DNA from: Oscillospiraceae bacterium
GTDB taxonomy: Bacteria; Bacillota; Clostridia; Oscillospirales; WRJC01
Direction: 5' to 3'
Assembly (NCBI GenBank): GCA_009777355.1
Contig: WRMA01000005.1
Location: 1-44,021 of the forward strand
Length of the DNA: 44,021 bases
The translations under genes were made by a program, and so were the position numbers. The notes under the pieces are model-generated. The model did not search any database, had not been told where the DNA came from, and saw only the letters and a list, made by a program, of their open reading frames with translations. Shown here piece after piece: positions 9,763 through 19,125 of the stretch (its first letter is position 1; each line of letters starts with the position of its first letter).

Positions 9763-10443
9763 ATGATGAGCGCTATACTGCTTATAGAGGACAACGCCGT
9801 TATCATGGACTCGAACAGAGAATATTTGGAGATGCAGGGATACGAGGTATGCGCGGCCTTTACGATACGCGGGGGTTTGGAAATTCTTGAAAGCCGCCGG
9901 ATTGACCTGATAATACTGGATATTATGCTGCCGGACGGTTCCGGTATTGACTTTTGCGCTAAAATGCGGGAGAGTTTCAATATCCCGGTTCTTTTTCTGA
10001 CGTGCCTCGACGACGACGACGCGCTGATTGCCGGTCTGAAAGCCGGCGGCGACGAATATATGACGAAGCCCTACAGCCTTGCGGCGCTGTCCGCGCGAAC
10101 CGACGCGCTGCTGAGGAGGGTCAGGATAGAACGTTCGTCCGAGAGAAGCTTCAGTATAGGTCCCCTGACGATAGACTGCGGCAAACGCAGGGTATATCTC
10201 GACGGAGGGGACGCTCTGCTCACGCCTAAAGAATTCGACGTTCTGCTTATGCTTGCCAGGGATATGGGGAGAGGCTTCACGTCCGAAGAAATATATTCCC
10301 GGGTCTGGGGAGACGAACTGTTCGACAGCCGCACCGTTATCGTCCATATTTCGTCTATCAGGAAAAAACTGCGTATGGACGACGAGAGTCCGCTTACGAT
10401 AGCGACCGAAAAACGAAAGTATTATAGTTTGCGCCGGGAATAA
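9763..10443 (+). CDS. OmpR/PhoB-family response regulator
   Basis: Receiver LLIEDNAVIMDSNREYLEMQGYEV...LIILDIMLPDGSGID and winged-helix LTPKEFDVLLMLARDMGRGFTSEEIYSRVWG. Confidence 0.93.
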   Translation: MMSAILLIEDNAVIMDSNREYLEMQGYEVCAAFTIRGGLEILESRRIDLIILDIMLPDGSGIDFCAKMRESFNIPVLFLTCLDDDDALIAGLKAGGDEYMTKPYSLAALSARTDALLRRVRIERSSERSFSIGPLTIDCGKRRVYLDGGDALLTPKEFDVLLMLARDMGRGFTSEEIYSRVWGDELFDSRTVIVHISSIRKKLRMDDESPLTIATEKRKYYSLRRE

Positions 10444-10559
10444 TTTCTGTAATAATAAAATAAAAATACGGTCAAATTTTGTTGATTTAACGGTTTCCCG
10501 TTTTAATTATAGTGTATAATTAATAAAATTAATTATATTATAAAGAAAGGTACTGATTA

Positions 10560-12803
10560 TTGAAGATGAGGACGAAACTGTTTAGGATTTCTAAAATTTT
10601 TCGCGCGTTTGCCTTGGCGCTGACGGCGGCCGCGGTAATATCGGCGGCGGGATGCGGGGAAACGGCGGAGACTCCCGGAGGAGTAAACGCCGAAAACGCG
10701 AATATCGGCGCGCTGACCGGTTCTACGGGGGAAATGTTCGTCGAGGCAAACTACCCGGACGCGGGATTGTACCGGTACGATTCGATTCCGGACGCCGTGG
10801 TCGCCCTGAAGAGCGAGAGGCTGGACTATGTTGTTACCGCGTATACTATTGCGCTGGGTTTTGTCCGGAGCAACCCCGACCTTGAAATTATGCCGGGTAT
10901 TCTGGTCGAAGAAGGGGCCGCAATCGCCGTTAAAAAAGACGAAACGCAGCTTTTAAGCGATATTTCGGAGGTTCTGGAGCGTTTCAGAGGAGACGGAACT
11001 CTGGACGATATAATAGAAAGGTGGATTAAAGAAGACGGGGGCGCTTATGAACAGAGGGAAATCCCCGTACATACCGACGCCCCTGTTTTAATGGTCGGAG
11101 TAGCCGCTAACAGGGAGCCTATGTGCTTTATCGAGAGAGGCGGGATTATCGGCCTTGACGCGGAGCTGATTGAGCGCATCGCCTATGAACTGGGCATGAG
11201 GGTGGAATATATGGATATGCAGTTTTCCGCTTTAATAACGGCTCTGGAGAGCGGGCGCGTCGGCGCCGTGATTTCAAACGTGACCCCGACTGAGGAGCGC
11301 AGACTCATGGTAAATTTCACGGAGGATTATTTCAAGAACCCGCAGATTCTGCTGGGAAGAAAGCCTCATGATTCTGATAACGGCGCGCCGCGTACTCTCA
11401 TAATAGAGGAATGGGAGGGGAAAACCATCGGTGTCGTAACCGGAACCGTCAACGACCAGGTAGTAGCCGAGTTTATACCCGGCGCGGTTCCCGCTTACTT
11501 CAACGACGTTACGGACGCGGTACTCGCGCTGAGAAACGGCCGGATAAACGGCGTGCTGACCGATACGGAGGAATTTAAGATATCCGGGCCGAAAAATCCC
11601 GGACTCAGAATACTTGAGCCTTATTTTAACAATACCGACGCCGGTATGCTCGTATCGAAAGAAAAGCCCGAGCTGCTTGCGAAGCTGAACGACTTCATAG
11701 CCCTAATCAAGTCCGACGGCGTATACGACGAAATGTACGACCGCTGGATAGGAGGAGACGAGACTATGCCGTACATACCCGAGGGAAACGGCGAAACGCT
11801 TATATTCGGGACAAGCGGGGTCTCCGATGGTTTCGCTTACTATAAAGACGGGGAAATTGCCGGATTTGATATCGAGTTCGCCAAACGGTTCGCGGCGCAT
11901 GAAGACATGAAGCTTGACATAATTGTCATGGATTTTTCGGGGTTAATCCCCGCCCTTCAAAGCGGGAGGGTAGATTACGCCGCAAGCTGCTTCGCCATCA
12001 CGGAGGAGCGGAAGCAGAGCGCGAATTTTACCGACCCTTATTTCACGACCGCGAGAGCGATAGCCGTGTTTGACCGCAATTCGGACGCGCAAGCCGGGGG
12101 TAATAATGCCGGAGGATTCTGGAACGGTTTAAAGACGAGCTTCGAGCGGAATCTGATACATGAAGGGCGCTGGAAGATGATTGCGGACGGGCTTCGGGTC
12201 AGTATAATAATCACGATTTTTTCTTTCGCGCTGGCGACCCTTCTAGGTTTCGGGGTATGCGCCCTGCGCATGAGCGGATACGGCGTACTCAGAGTTATAG
12301 GCAATATTTACATAACGGTTCTGCGCGGTACTCCGGTCGTCGTTCTGCTGATGATAACTTTTTACGTGATATTCGCCAGGAGCGGCATGAACGGAACTAT
12401 GGTCGCGGTTATCGCCTTCGGATTCAACGGGGCGGCGTTTATCGGCGAAATTATCCGGAGCGCGATTATGACGATAGACAAAGGACAGGTAGAAGCGGCG
12501 CGCAGTATGGGGTTCTCAAGAGCCGGCGCGTTCTTCACGGTGACTTTCCCGCAGGCGGCCAGGGTTGCGTTCCCCGTGTATATGTCCGAGTTTATATCGA
12601 TGTTCAAAATGACTTCGGTCGTAGGTTATATAGCGGTAGTAGACCTGACAAAAGCGGGGGATATAATCAGAAGCCGGACATACGACGCGTTTTTCCCGCT
12701 GATTATGGTCGCCCTGGTATATTTAACCGCGGCTTCCCTGATGATTTGGCTGTTCAACTATATCAGCCGCAGGACAAACAAACGATTGAGGAGGGCGAAA
12801 TAA
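10560..12803 (+). CDS. Amino-acid-type ABC transporter substrate-binding/permease fusion (half SBP + full SBP + half SBP + HisM-like permease)
   Basis: Lipoprotein-like N-terminus (AAGC); SBP_bac_3-like segments; permease with [26 protein letters not shown]...[30 protein letters not shown] (EAA loop). Confidence 0.88.
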   Translation: MKMRTKLFRISKIFRAFALALTAAAVISAAGCGETAETPGGVNAENANIGALTGSTGEMFVEANYPDAGLYRYDSIPDAVVALKSERLDYVVTAYTIALGFVRSNPDLEIMPGILVEEGAAIAVKKDETQLLSDISEVLERFRGDGTLDDIIERWIKEDGGAYEQREIPVHTDAPVLMVGVAANREPMCFIERGGIIGLDAELIERIAYELGMRVEYMDMQFSALITALESGRVGAVISNVTPTEERRLMVNFTEDYFKNPQILLGRKPHDSDNGAPRTLIIEEWEGKTIGVVTGTVNDQVVAEFIPGAVPAYFNDVTDAVLALRNGRINGVLTDTEEFKISGPKNPGLRILEPYFNNTDAGMLVSKEKPELLAKLNDFIALIKSDGVYDEMYDRWIGGDETMPYIPEGNGETLIFGTSGVSDGFAYYKDGEIAGFDIEFAKRFAAHEDMKLDIIVMDFSGLIPALQSGRVDYAASCFAITEERKQSANFTDPYFTTARAIAVFDRNSDAQAGGNNAGGFWNGLKTSFERNLIHEGRWKMIADGLRVSIIITIFSFALATLLGFGVCALRMSGYGVLRVIGNIYITVLRGTPVVVLLMITFYVIFARSGMNGTMVAVIAFGFNGAAFIGEIIRSAIMTIDKGQVEAARSMGFSRAGAFFTVTFPQAARVAFPVYMSEFISMFKMTSVVGYIAVVDLTKAGDIIRSRTYDAFFPLIMVALVYLTAASLMIWLFNYISRRTNKRLRRAK

Positions 12804-12807
12804 TAAT

Positions 12808-13896
12808 ATGATTACCGTAACTGATTTAAAAAAGAGCTTCGGCAGTCTCGAAGTGATTAAGGGTATTACCGCGACTATAAAAAAGGGCGAGATTATAACT
12901 ATAATCGGCCCGTCGGGAACGGGTAAGAGCACTTTTCTGCGCGCTTTGAATATGCTCGACCCGCCTACCGGGGGTTCGGTTGAGTTCGAGGGAAAAAATC
13001 TCACGGATAAGAAGACCGATATCAACGAAGTCAGAAAGAGAATGGGCATGGTATTCCAGAGTTTTAATTTATTTTCCCATATGAGCGTACTGGATAATCT
13101 ATGCGTCGGGCAGACGAAACTGCTGGGAGTATCCCGTTTAGAAGCCGAAAAAACCGCGCGGGAGCTGCTGTCGACCGTCGGGCTCGCCGAAAAAGCGAAC
13201 GCATACCCCGACGAGTTGTCGGGAGGGCAGAAACAGCGCGCGGCTATCGCCCGGTGTTTGTCTATGAAGCCTGATATTATGCTCTTTGACGAGCCGACGA
13301 GCGCTCTCGACCCGACGATGGTCGGAGAGGTCACGTCGGTAATTAAGCGCCTGGCGCAGAGCGGCATGACGATGGCTATCGTCACCCATGAGATGGAATT
13401 TGCCAGAAACGTTTCAACCCGGGTTATATATATGGACGAGGGGGGAATTTATGAGGAAGGGCCGCCGGAGGTTATTTTCGGTTCGCCCGCGAGGGATAAG
13501 ACGAGGGCGTTTATTAACCGGGTAAAGAGTTACAGATATGAAATAATCTCTGAAAATTATGATTTTATCGAGATGATGAACAATCTTATTCGTTTCTGCG
13601 AAGCGAACGCTTTGAGTAAGGCGAACGCATATAAGGCGCAGCTTACTATTGAGGAACTGGCGAATATTATGCCGAAGTCCGAACCGTCGGAAATCAGCCT
13701 GAGCTTCCCGGAGAATCAAAGCCTGTTTACGGTTACGGCAAGATACGGCGGGGAGAATCTGAATATTCTGGACGATAAAGATAATAAAGATAAAAGAGAT
13801 AAAATGGAAGCGGCGATAATCAAAGGCGGAGCGGACAGCGTTACGCATATGAACGACGGGCAGAATTATCTGACCGTAACGTGGAAATCAAAGTAA
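12808..13896 (+). CDS. Amino-acid ABC transporter ATP-binding protein (GlnQ-like) with ~120 aa C-terminal extension resembling a degenerate HATPase/RsbW-type domain
   Basis: Walker [10 protein letters not shown], signature [15 protein letters not shown], Walker [15 protein letters not shown]; extra C-terminal [26 protein letters not shown]...[23 protein letters not shown]. Confidence 0.88.
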   Translation: MITVTDLKKSFGSLEVIKGITATIKKGEIITIIGPSGTGKSTFLRALNMLDPPTGGSVEFEGKNLTDKKTDINEVRKRMGMVFQSFNLFSHMSVLDNLCVGQTKLLGVSRLEAEKTARELLSTVGLAEKANAYPDELSGGQKQRAAIARCLSMKPDIMLFDEPTSALDPTMVGEVTSVIKRLAQSGMTMAIVTHEMEFARNVSTRVIYMDEGGIYEEGPPEVIFGSPARDKTRAFINRVKSYRYEIISENYDFIEMMNNLIRFCEANALSKANAYKAQLTIEELANIMPKSEPSEISLSFPENQSLFTVTARYGGENLNILDDKDNKDKRDKMEAAIIKGGADSVTHMNDGQNYLTVTWKSK

Positions 13897-13924
13897 GAAT
13901 TAATTAGGGGGGAGAAAAATATCT

Positions 13925-15481
13925 ATGTCTGATTTAACTTACGACAGCGCCTTAAACGCGGACGAACTGACGATTATTGTCGGAGGAAGGGCAGATTCGG
14001 ACAATTCGAGGGAACTGTCCGAATACTTCGCCGAAGAATGTAAACAGGCTCACGGTTACTTAACGCTGGATTTAGAAAATTTGGAGTATATATCGAGCGC
14101 GGGCCTTCGGGTACTGCTGTCGGTTATTAAAAAAGAGCCGAAACGGGTGAAAGCCGTAAATGTAAGACCCGAGGTATACGATATTCTGGAGATGACGGGG
14201 TTTTCCCAAATGCTCGATACGAGCCGGGCCATGCGCCGGGTTTCGGTCGACGGCTGCGAAAAAATCGGTCAGGGAGGTCAGGGCAGCGTTTACCGTCTTG
14301 ACAAAGACACTATTATAAAAGTGTTCAGCCCGCAGATGCCCCTTGAAGAAATCGAGAAGGAGCGAAGCTCCGCGCAGAAGGCTTTTATGCGCGGGATTCC
14401 GACGGCAATCTCGTACGATATAGTTAAGTGCGGGGACAGTTTCGGCGTGGTATATGAAATGCTCAACGCGGACACGGTAGCGGCGCTGATTAATAAAGAA
14501 CCGGACAAGTTAGAAGATTACGTGAAAGAATATGCGAAGATGGTAAAAAAAGCGCACGGCGTCGATATGTCCGGTTCTGGATTTCCTGATGTAAAGGCGA
14601 TGCGCGGGGGAGGTTTCGAACTGGCGTATATGAACGGTATGCTGAGCAGAGAACAGGCCGACGGGTGCGCCCGGCTTTTCAATACGCTTCCGGAAAGGAC
14701 GACTTTTCTGCACGGCGACATTAATCCGAACAACGTGATGATGCAGGACGGCGAGATGCTGCTGATTGATATGGGCGCGGCCGGGTACGGACACCCTCTT
14801 ATCGACGTTGCGAGCATATATCTGACGACGGGATTTATGGGAAGGCAGGGAAAGAGTCTGGGAGACAAAGTAACGGGAGCGACAAACCCGCTCTCTCCGG
14901 AGCGTTCCGTTCGTATATGGGAAATTTTTATCCGCGAATACTTCGGAACCGACGACAGGGAAACGCTTGAATCTATCGAATATCAATGCGAGACCTTTAC
15001 CCTTCTCACGAGCGTATTTATTTTCACGTTCGGCGCGCAGATGGGTATGGCGCCGGAGCTTACGGAATCTTCCCGAAGAATGTGCGAAAAAATGCTTTTC
15101 CCGAAGATAGAGGAACGGCTGAGGAATATAAAGCCGGACGGAAAGCTCCGAGGGGATTACGCCGACGCCGCGGCGCAGACCGGTGAAAAAACTCCGGAAG
15201 CCCAGGAGCAAAAGAAGAGCCTTCTCGATAAAATATTGGGGAAACGTAAAAAGCCGGAGGCGTCAGCCGCAAAATTAATAACGGCGGACAGCAAAATCAG
15301 GGATATTATAGAAAACGAAGCGGCGAAATCCATACTGGAGCGTAATATTCCGGGGATAACGGAGAACAGTCAGCTTAAAATGGCGTACGGCATGACGCTC
15401 CGCGCCTTGCAGAAATTCCCGCAGGCAAAGATTTCAAAGGAGCGGCTCGACGAAATAGAAAAAGAATTCGCCGGGTTGTAA
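13925..15481 (+). CDS. STAS (anti-sigma antagonist-like) domain fused to a phosphotransferase/APH-like kinase fold plus small helical C-terminal domain
   Basis: N-terminal LTLDLENLEYISSAGLRVLLSVIKK (STAS); IGQGGQGSVYRLDKDTIIKVF, FLHGDINPNNVMMQDGEMLLIDMGAAGYGHPLIDVA (kinase/APH HxDxxxxN...D); C-terminal IRDIIENEAAKSILERNIPGITEN. Confidence 0.85.
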   Translation: MSDLTYDSALNADELTIIVGGRADSDNSRELSEYFAEECKQAHGYLTLDLENLEYISSAGLRVLLSVIKKEPKRVKAVNVRPEVYDILEMTGFSQMLDTSRAMRRVSVDGCEKIGQGGQGSVYRLDKDTIIKVFSPQMPLEEIEKERSSAQKAFMRGIPTAISYDIVKCGDSFGVVYEMLNADTVAALINKEPDKLEDYVKEYAKMVKKAHGVDMSGSGFPDVKAMRGGGFELAYMNGMLSREQADGCARLFNTLPERTTFLHGDINPNNVMMQDGEMLLIDMGAAGYGHPLIDVASIYLTTGFMGRQGKSLGDKVTGATNPLSPERSVRIWEIFIREYFGTDDRETLESIEYQCETFTLLTSVFIFTFGAQMGMAPELTESSRRMCEKMLFPKIEERLRNIKPDGKLRGDYADAAAQTGEKTPEAQEQKKSLLDKILGKRKKPEASAAKLITADSKIRDIIENEAAKSILERNIPGITENSQLKMAYGMTLRALQKFPQAKISKERLDEIEKEFAGL

Positions 15482-15551
15482 TATAAATAACAATCATAAA
15501 AAACAAAAAATAATTATTTTTATATTTATATTTTCAGGAGGATAAGGATAA

Positions 15552-16118
15552 ATGATGAAACTTTATAAATTCAGGGGTTTGCTGTTAATACTGCTTACGG
15601 CGGCGCTGCTCGCCGGCTGTTCGGGAGACGGAAAACCCGCGTCGGCGGATATTTTTGATACGCTTACCGGCGATACGTATCATTTAAAGGGAACTTTCGG
15701 CGGGATAACGATGGAGGCTTACTGCAAAGACGGAATGACGGCTATGATAATCGAGGACAGTTCGGGAGACGTTACCCGCATGATTAACAGAGACGGCAAA
15801 AATCACGGGATAAACGACGCCGAAAGATTGATGTATATTTATGAAGCGGACGAACCGCCGAGCGTCGCGCTGCCGTCCGCGGACCTCGCCTATGTAGTGA
15901 GCGGAGAAAGCGATTTCAACGGGAAAACGCTGCCTTACGACGAATATTCAGACGGCGGCGAGGTTAAAGTATGGCTCTTTATCGACGGAAACTCGCTTGC
16001 GGGCCTGCGTATTCTTGAAGACGGCGAATCGAACGACATAACAATACTGATTTTGGACAAGAACGTTCCGGACGGGGTGTTCGACCTGCCGGAAGGATAC
16101 GACGAAACGGAGATATAA
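15552..16118 (+). CDS. Putative secreted lipoprotein of unknown function
   Basis: Lipobox LLAGCSGDGK; 188 aa; RBS aggaggataagg upstream. Confidence 0.7.
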   Translation: MMKLYKFRGLLLILLTAALLAGCSGDGKPASADIFDTLTGDTYHLKGTFGGITMEAYCKDGMTAMIIEDSSGDVTRMINRDGKNHGINDAERLMYIYEADEPPSVALPSADLAYVVSGESDFNGKTLPYDEYSDGGEVKVWLFIDGNSLAGLRILEDGESNDITILILDKNVPDGVFDLPEGYDETEI

Positions 16119-16129
16119 ATTGCGGCGTC

Positions 16130-16202
16130 GAAACTGCGTTGATTTTGCGGACGCGCAATGCGCGCCCCTACAATCAAGATTTCAATTTCGCAAGAGGTCT
16201 AA
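16130..16202. repeat. Partial (3'-half) family A MITE-like repeat
   Basis: aaactgcgttgattttgcggacgcgcaatgcgcgcccctacaatcaagatttcaatttcgcaagaggtctaa, nearly identical to 9671-9733. Confidence 0.7.
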
Positions 16203-16208
16203 CATACA

Positions 16209-16236
16209 AAAACCCCCGTAAAACCGGGGGTTTTAA
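16209..16236 (-). terminator. Intrinsic terminator for tRNA-His (possibly bidirectional)
   Basis: aaaacccccgtaaaaccgggggtttt hairpin with T-run. Confidence 0.7.
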
Positions 16237-16241
16237 ATTTA

Positions 16242-16319
16242 TGGGGTGAACGACGGAAGTCGAATCCGCGACCTTCAGGGCCACAACCTGACGCTCTAAC
16301 CGACTGAGCTACGCCCACC
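16242..16319 (-). tRNA. tRNA-His (anticodon GTG)
   Basis: Reverse complement GGTGGGCG TA GCTC..GAGC TCAGG TTGTGGC CCTGA ... GCGGA TTCGACT TCCGT CGTTCACC CCA; full cloverleaf, extra G-1 pair, encoded CCA. Confidence 0.95.
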
Positions 16320-16398
16320 GTTTTATTTTTGCGAACCAACGCAACTCTCACATTATATCATATTACCGCGTCCGTGTCAATACAAAATTTAAAATATT

Positions 16399-16935
16399 TT
16401 ATTTTTGATTTTTATATTCAGCTTTATATCTGTCGTATTCGCTGAATATGCAGCCGCAGTATTTCTGCATATATAAACTTTTCTCTTTCGCCCGTTTCTG
16501 CCCTTCTCTGAAATTCCCCCTGAAATCGCCGGGGAAAAATTCGACGCCGTATTTCCGCGAATATTTCTCCCCGGTCTCTTTTATTTTTTCGCGGTTCTGA
16601 TACGGACTGCAAAGCAGCGTCGTCGAAAACATATTAAACCCATTTATTTTCGCGCGCTTTGCCGTTTCTTCGAGCCGGATATCATAACAATACGCGCAGC
16701 GTTCGTCCGGATTTAACCCGATAAAATCCATGAGCCCGTAAAAATCTTCTGTAATCAGCCGGATATTATTTTCAAACGCATAATCCGACAAACAGTCAAG
16801 CCTTGATTTATATTCCGAAAACGGGTGAATATTCGGATTATACCAAAAGCAGGACAGTTCAAATTCAGAGACGAACGGCTCCGTACATATAAGACACGGA
16901 GCGCAGCAGACGTGCGTTAAAATCTTATATTTCAT
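16399..16935 (-). CDS. queH: Epoxyqueuosine reductase QueH
   Basis: ILTHVCCAPCLI, FWYNPNIHPFSEYKSR, DERCAYCYDIRLEETAK, FSTTLLCSPYQN, YCGC motifs. Confidence 0.92.
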   Translation of the reverse strand: MKYKILTHVCCAPCLICTEPFVSEFELSCFWYNPNIHPFSEYKSRLDCLSDYAFENNIRLITEDFYGLMDFIGLNPDERCAYCYDIRLEETAKRAKINGFNMFSTTLLCSPYQNREKIKETGEKYSRKYGVEFFPGDFRGNFREGQKRAKEKSLYMQKYCGCIFSEYDRYKAEYKNQK

Positions 16936-16954
16936 TAAATTTAATATTTTATTC

Positions 16955-17578
16955 TTAATTTTTCGGTTTCGGTATAATTTCGCCGATTCTTCTGAATTCC
17001 GCGGGTTCAGAACGATTGCGGGTTGACGCGTCGTAAACGGGCGCGTCGTGCATAGGCGTTTGTTTCACCAGTTCGACGGCTTTGAAAACGGCCGCGGTGA
17101 TTTTCGTCCGCATCTCTATATTCAGCAGATTATTCGCTTTTCTGATAAGCTCCCCCTGTTCGGACGTCGCGTAATACGACGGAAACTCGTTTAAAGCCAG
17201 CGCGCATATGTCATAAAAGCATTTTTCGCATCTGCAAACGTCCGGTATATGCTTCAGCGAAGCGACCGTTTCTTCAATCACAGCGTCTTCGAGAGTGTTT
17301 TTCAGATAATATTTCGACTGCGTTCCGAGGTCTTTTGATTTATACGGATTATACCCGCGCTCTTCTTTTACTGTTTCTCTTGTTTCTATTATCCCTTCAG
17401 GTTCTCTTATTTCTTTTATCTGTTCTATTTCTCCGGATTTTCCAATTTCAACGCCGCCGTCAAGACCGCCGTTTTCTTCTTCCGGAGGTACTTCCGAACT
17501 TATAAATCTCCGGACGACCGACGCCGAACCCTCTCTCGCGTTAAAATCGGCTGATAATTTATTTTTCTTCGCTGACAA
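16955..17578 (-). CDS. ComFB-family protein with variable N-terminal extension
   Basis: LKNTLEDAVIEETVASLKHIPDVCRCEKCFYDICALALNEFPSYYATSEQGE matches the ComFB C-x-C-x2-C / ALALN pattern. Confidence 0.75.
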   Translation of the reverse strand: MSAKKNKLSADFNAREGSASVVRRFISSEVPPEEENGGLDGGVEIGKSGEIEQIKEIREPEGIIETRETVKEERGYNPYKSKDLGTQSKYYLKNTLEDAVIEETVASLKHIPDVCRCEKCFYDICALALNEFPSYYATSEQGELIRKANNLLNIEMRTKITAAVFKAVELVKQTPMHDAPVYDASTRNRSEPAEFRRIGEIIPKPKN

Positions 17579-18323
17579 TTCTGTCTACCTCCCGGGCAAG
17601 TTTTTTGTACGCGTTCGCGCCGGAGAAATTCTCCTCGGCAAAATCTCCGACGGGGAGTCCGGCGATTGCCGCGTTTGAAAATTTTACGCTTCTTTTCACC
17701 ACTATATTCAAATACGGGAAATTATCCTGGATTTTGTCCAGAACCATTCTCGCGTGCTTCGTTCTCGGGTCGTACATAGTTATTATAGTTCCCAAAAATC
17801 TTATTCTTTTATTATATTTTCTTATATCGCCCAAAGTCTGGTCTATGATTTCCAGTCCTTTGTACGACAGAAACGACGGTTCTACCGGGACAATCACATA
17901 ATCCGAAGCCATAAAAGAATTTACCGTTAAAATCCCGAGCGACGGCATATTGTCTATAATCGCGTAATCGTAATATTCCGATACTTCCCTCAGTTTTTCC
18001 CTCATCACGTACTCCCGGTTCATAAACGGGATAATCTCGATTTCCGCGACCGACAAATCTATCGACGCGGGAATTATATCGACGTTTTCGAGACCCGTTC
18101 TTATTATCACGTCTTTTGCCGAACACTTGCGGGTTATGAGATGATACGCGCTCTGTTCGAACTGCGCCGGGTCGAATTTCAGATATATAGTAAGCGACGC
18201 CTGAGGGTCGAGGTCGACGAGAAGAACGCTTCTCCCCATTTTTCCCAGTTCGGCGGCAAGATTCAGCGTCGACGTCGTTTTCCCCACCCCGCCTTTATTA
18301 TTTGCAATAGAAATAACTTTCAT
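17559..18323 (-). CDS. ParA/Soj-family ATPase
   Basis: Deviant Walker A NKGGVGKTTSTLNLAAELG; LVDLDPQASLT; 254 aa; overlaps the ComFB-family gene by 20 nt. Confidence 0.92.
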   Translation of the reverse strand: MKVISIANNKGGVGKTTSTLNLAAELGKMGRSVLLVDLDPQASLTIYLKFDPAQFEQSAYHLITRKCSAKDVIIRTGLENVDIIPASIDLSVAEIEIIPFMNREYVMREKLREVSEYYDYAIIDNMPSLGILTVNSFMASDYVIVPVEPSFLSYKGLEIIDQTLGDIRKYNKRIRFLGTIITMYDPRTKHARMVLDKIQDNFPYLNIVVKRSVKFSNAAIAGLPVGDFAEENFSGANAYKKLAREVDRIVSEEK

Positions 18324-18412
18324 ATCCGTACCAAACTAATTTAAACGAATTTAAATTAACAACTTTCTGTAAATTATATTTATAATCCCCCGCCGGATTA
18401 TTATATTAGACC

Positions 18413-18570
18413 TCTTTCAAAACCGAAATACGACCACCCCGCCGTCTGCGGACGGCACCCCTCCACAGAGGGGAATGGAGAACAAACGACCGAAAGTGAT
18501 TAAATTCCCCTCCGTGGAGGGGTGGCGCGACGCGTAAGCGGCGTGACGGGGTGGTTTTGAAAGAAGTTCA
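18413..18570. repeat. MITE-like palindromic element (family B variant)
   Basis: Outer inverted ends agacctctttcaaaacc / ggttttgaaagaagttc; inner ccaccccgccgtctgcggacggcacccctcc / ggaggggtggcgcgacgcgtaagcggcgtgacggggtgg. Confidence 0.75.
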
Positions 18571-18599
18571 TTAATTTGCGAACAAAACAAACCCTTGCC

Positions 18600-18626
18600 G
18601 TAGGGCGATTAATAATCGCCCCTACA
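18600..18626. repeat. Short family A palindrome
   Basis: gtagggcgattaataatcgcccctac. Confidence 0.6.
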
Positions 18627-18719
18627 TTTTATTTGCGGTTTATATTATATTAATTTTATCAGAAAATAACATAAAAATCTATGACTTTATCTAATAATAT
18701 ATATATTTTTACAAATAAT

Positions 18720-19118
18720 TCAAAAAATATTATTATTTCGTTTATATTCTTCGAGTTTTTGCGCGTCTTTGATTTCAAGCCCTCTTTCTCCCGCCAGCGA
18801 CTCTATATGATGCGTAAACTCGTGAATAAGCGTCCTGCGAAGTTCCGCTTTTTGTCCGTCGGGAGAAAGATGCGAGTATAATCTGACGAAAGACCCGTAA
18901 TATATCGCTATATATCTGCCCAGACCTCCCATGCCTTTCCTGTCGTTGTGATATTCGCCCAGAATAAACAGATTCCCGGCTATACTCCTGACCGCTCCCC
19001 TGTGACGCTTTGTCTCGGGCATCAAAATAATGCCGCCGTTTAAATCCCGGTAAAATTCCTCCGGGATTTCTTCGGCTATTTCGTCGAGCATCGCTCCGGC
19101 TTCCTCAAAACTAATCAT
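18720..19118 (-). CDS. Small metallopeptidase-like (zincin) protein
   Basis: HEFTHHIESLAGERG zinc-binding motif in a 132 aa ORF. Confidence 0.75.
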   Translation of the reverse strand: MISFEEAGAMLDEIAEEIPEEFYRDLNGGIILMPETKRHRGAVRSIAGNLFILGEYHNDRKGMGGLGRYIAIYYGSFVRLYSHLSPDGQKAELRRTLIHEFTHHIESLAGERGLEIKDAQKLEEYKRNNNIF

Positions 19119-19125
19119 AACTGCG

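Noticed and set aside
13925-15481. Aminoglycoside resistance enzyme
   Set aside because: The APH-like motifs are in a STAS-fused protein within a transporter locus; resistance function not supported.
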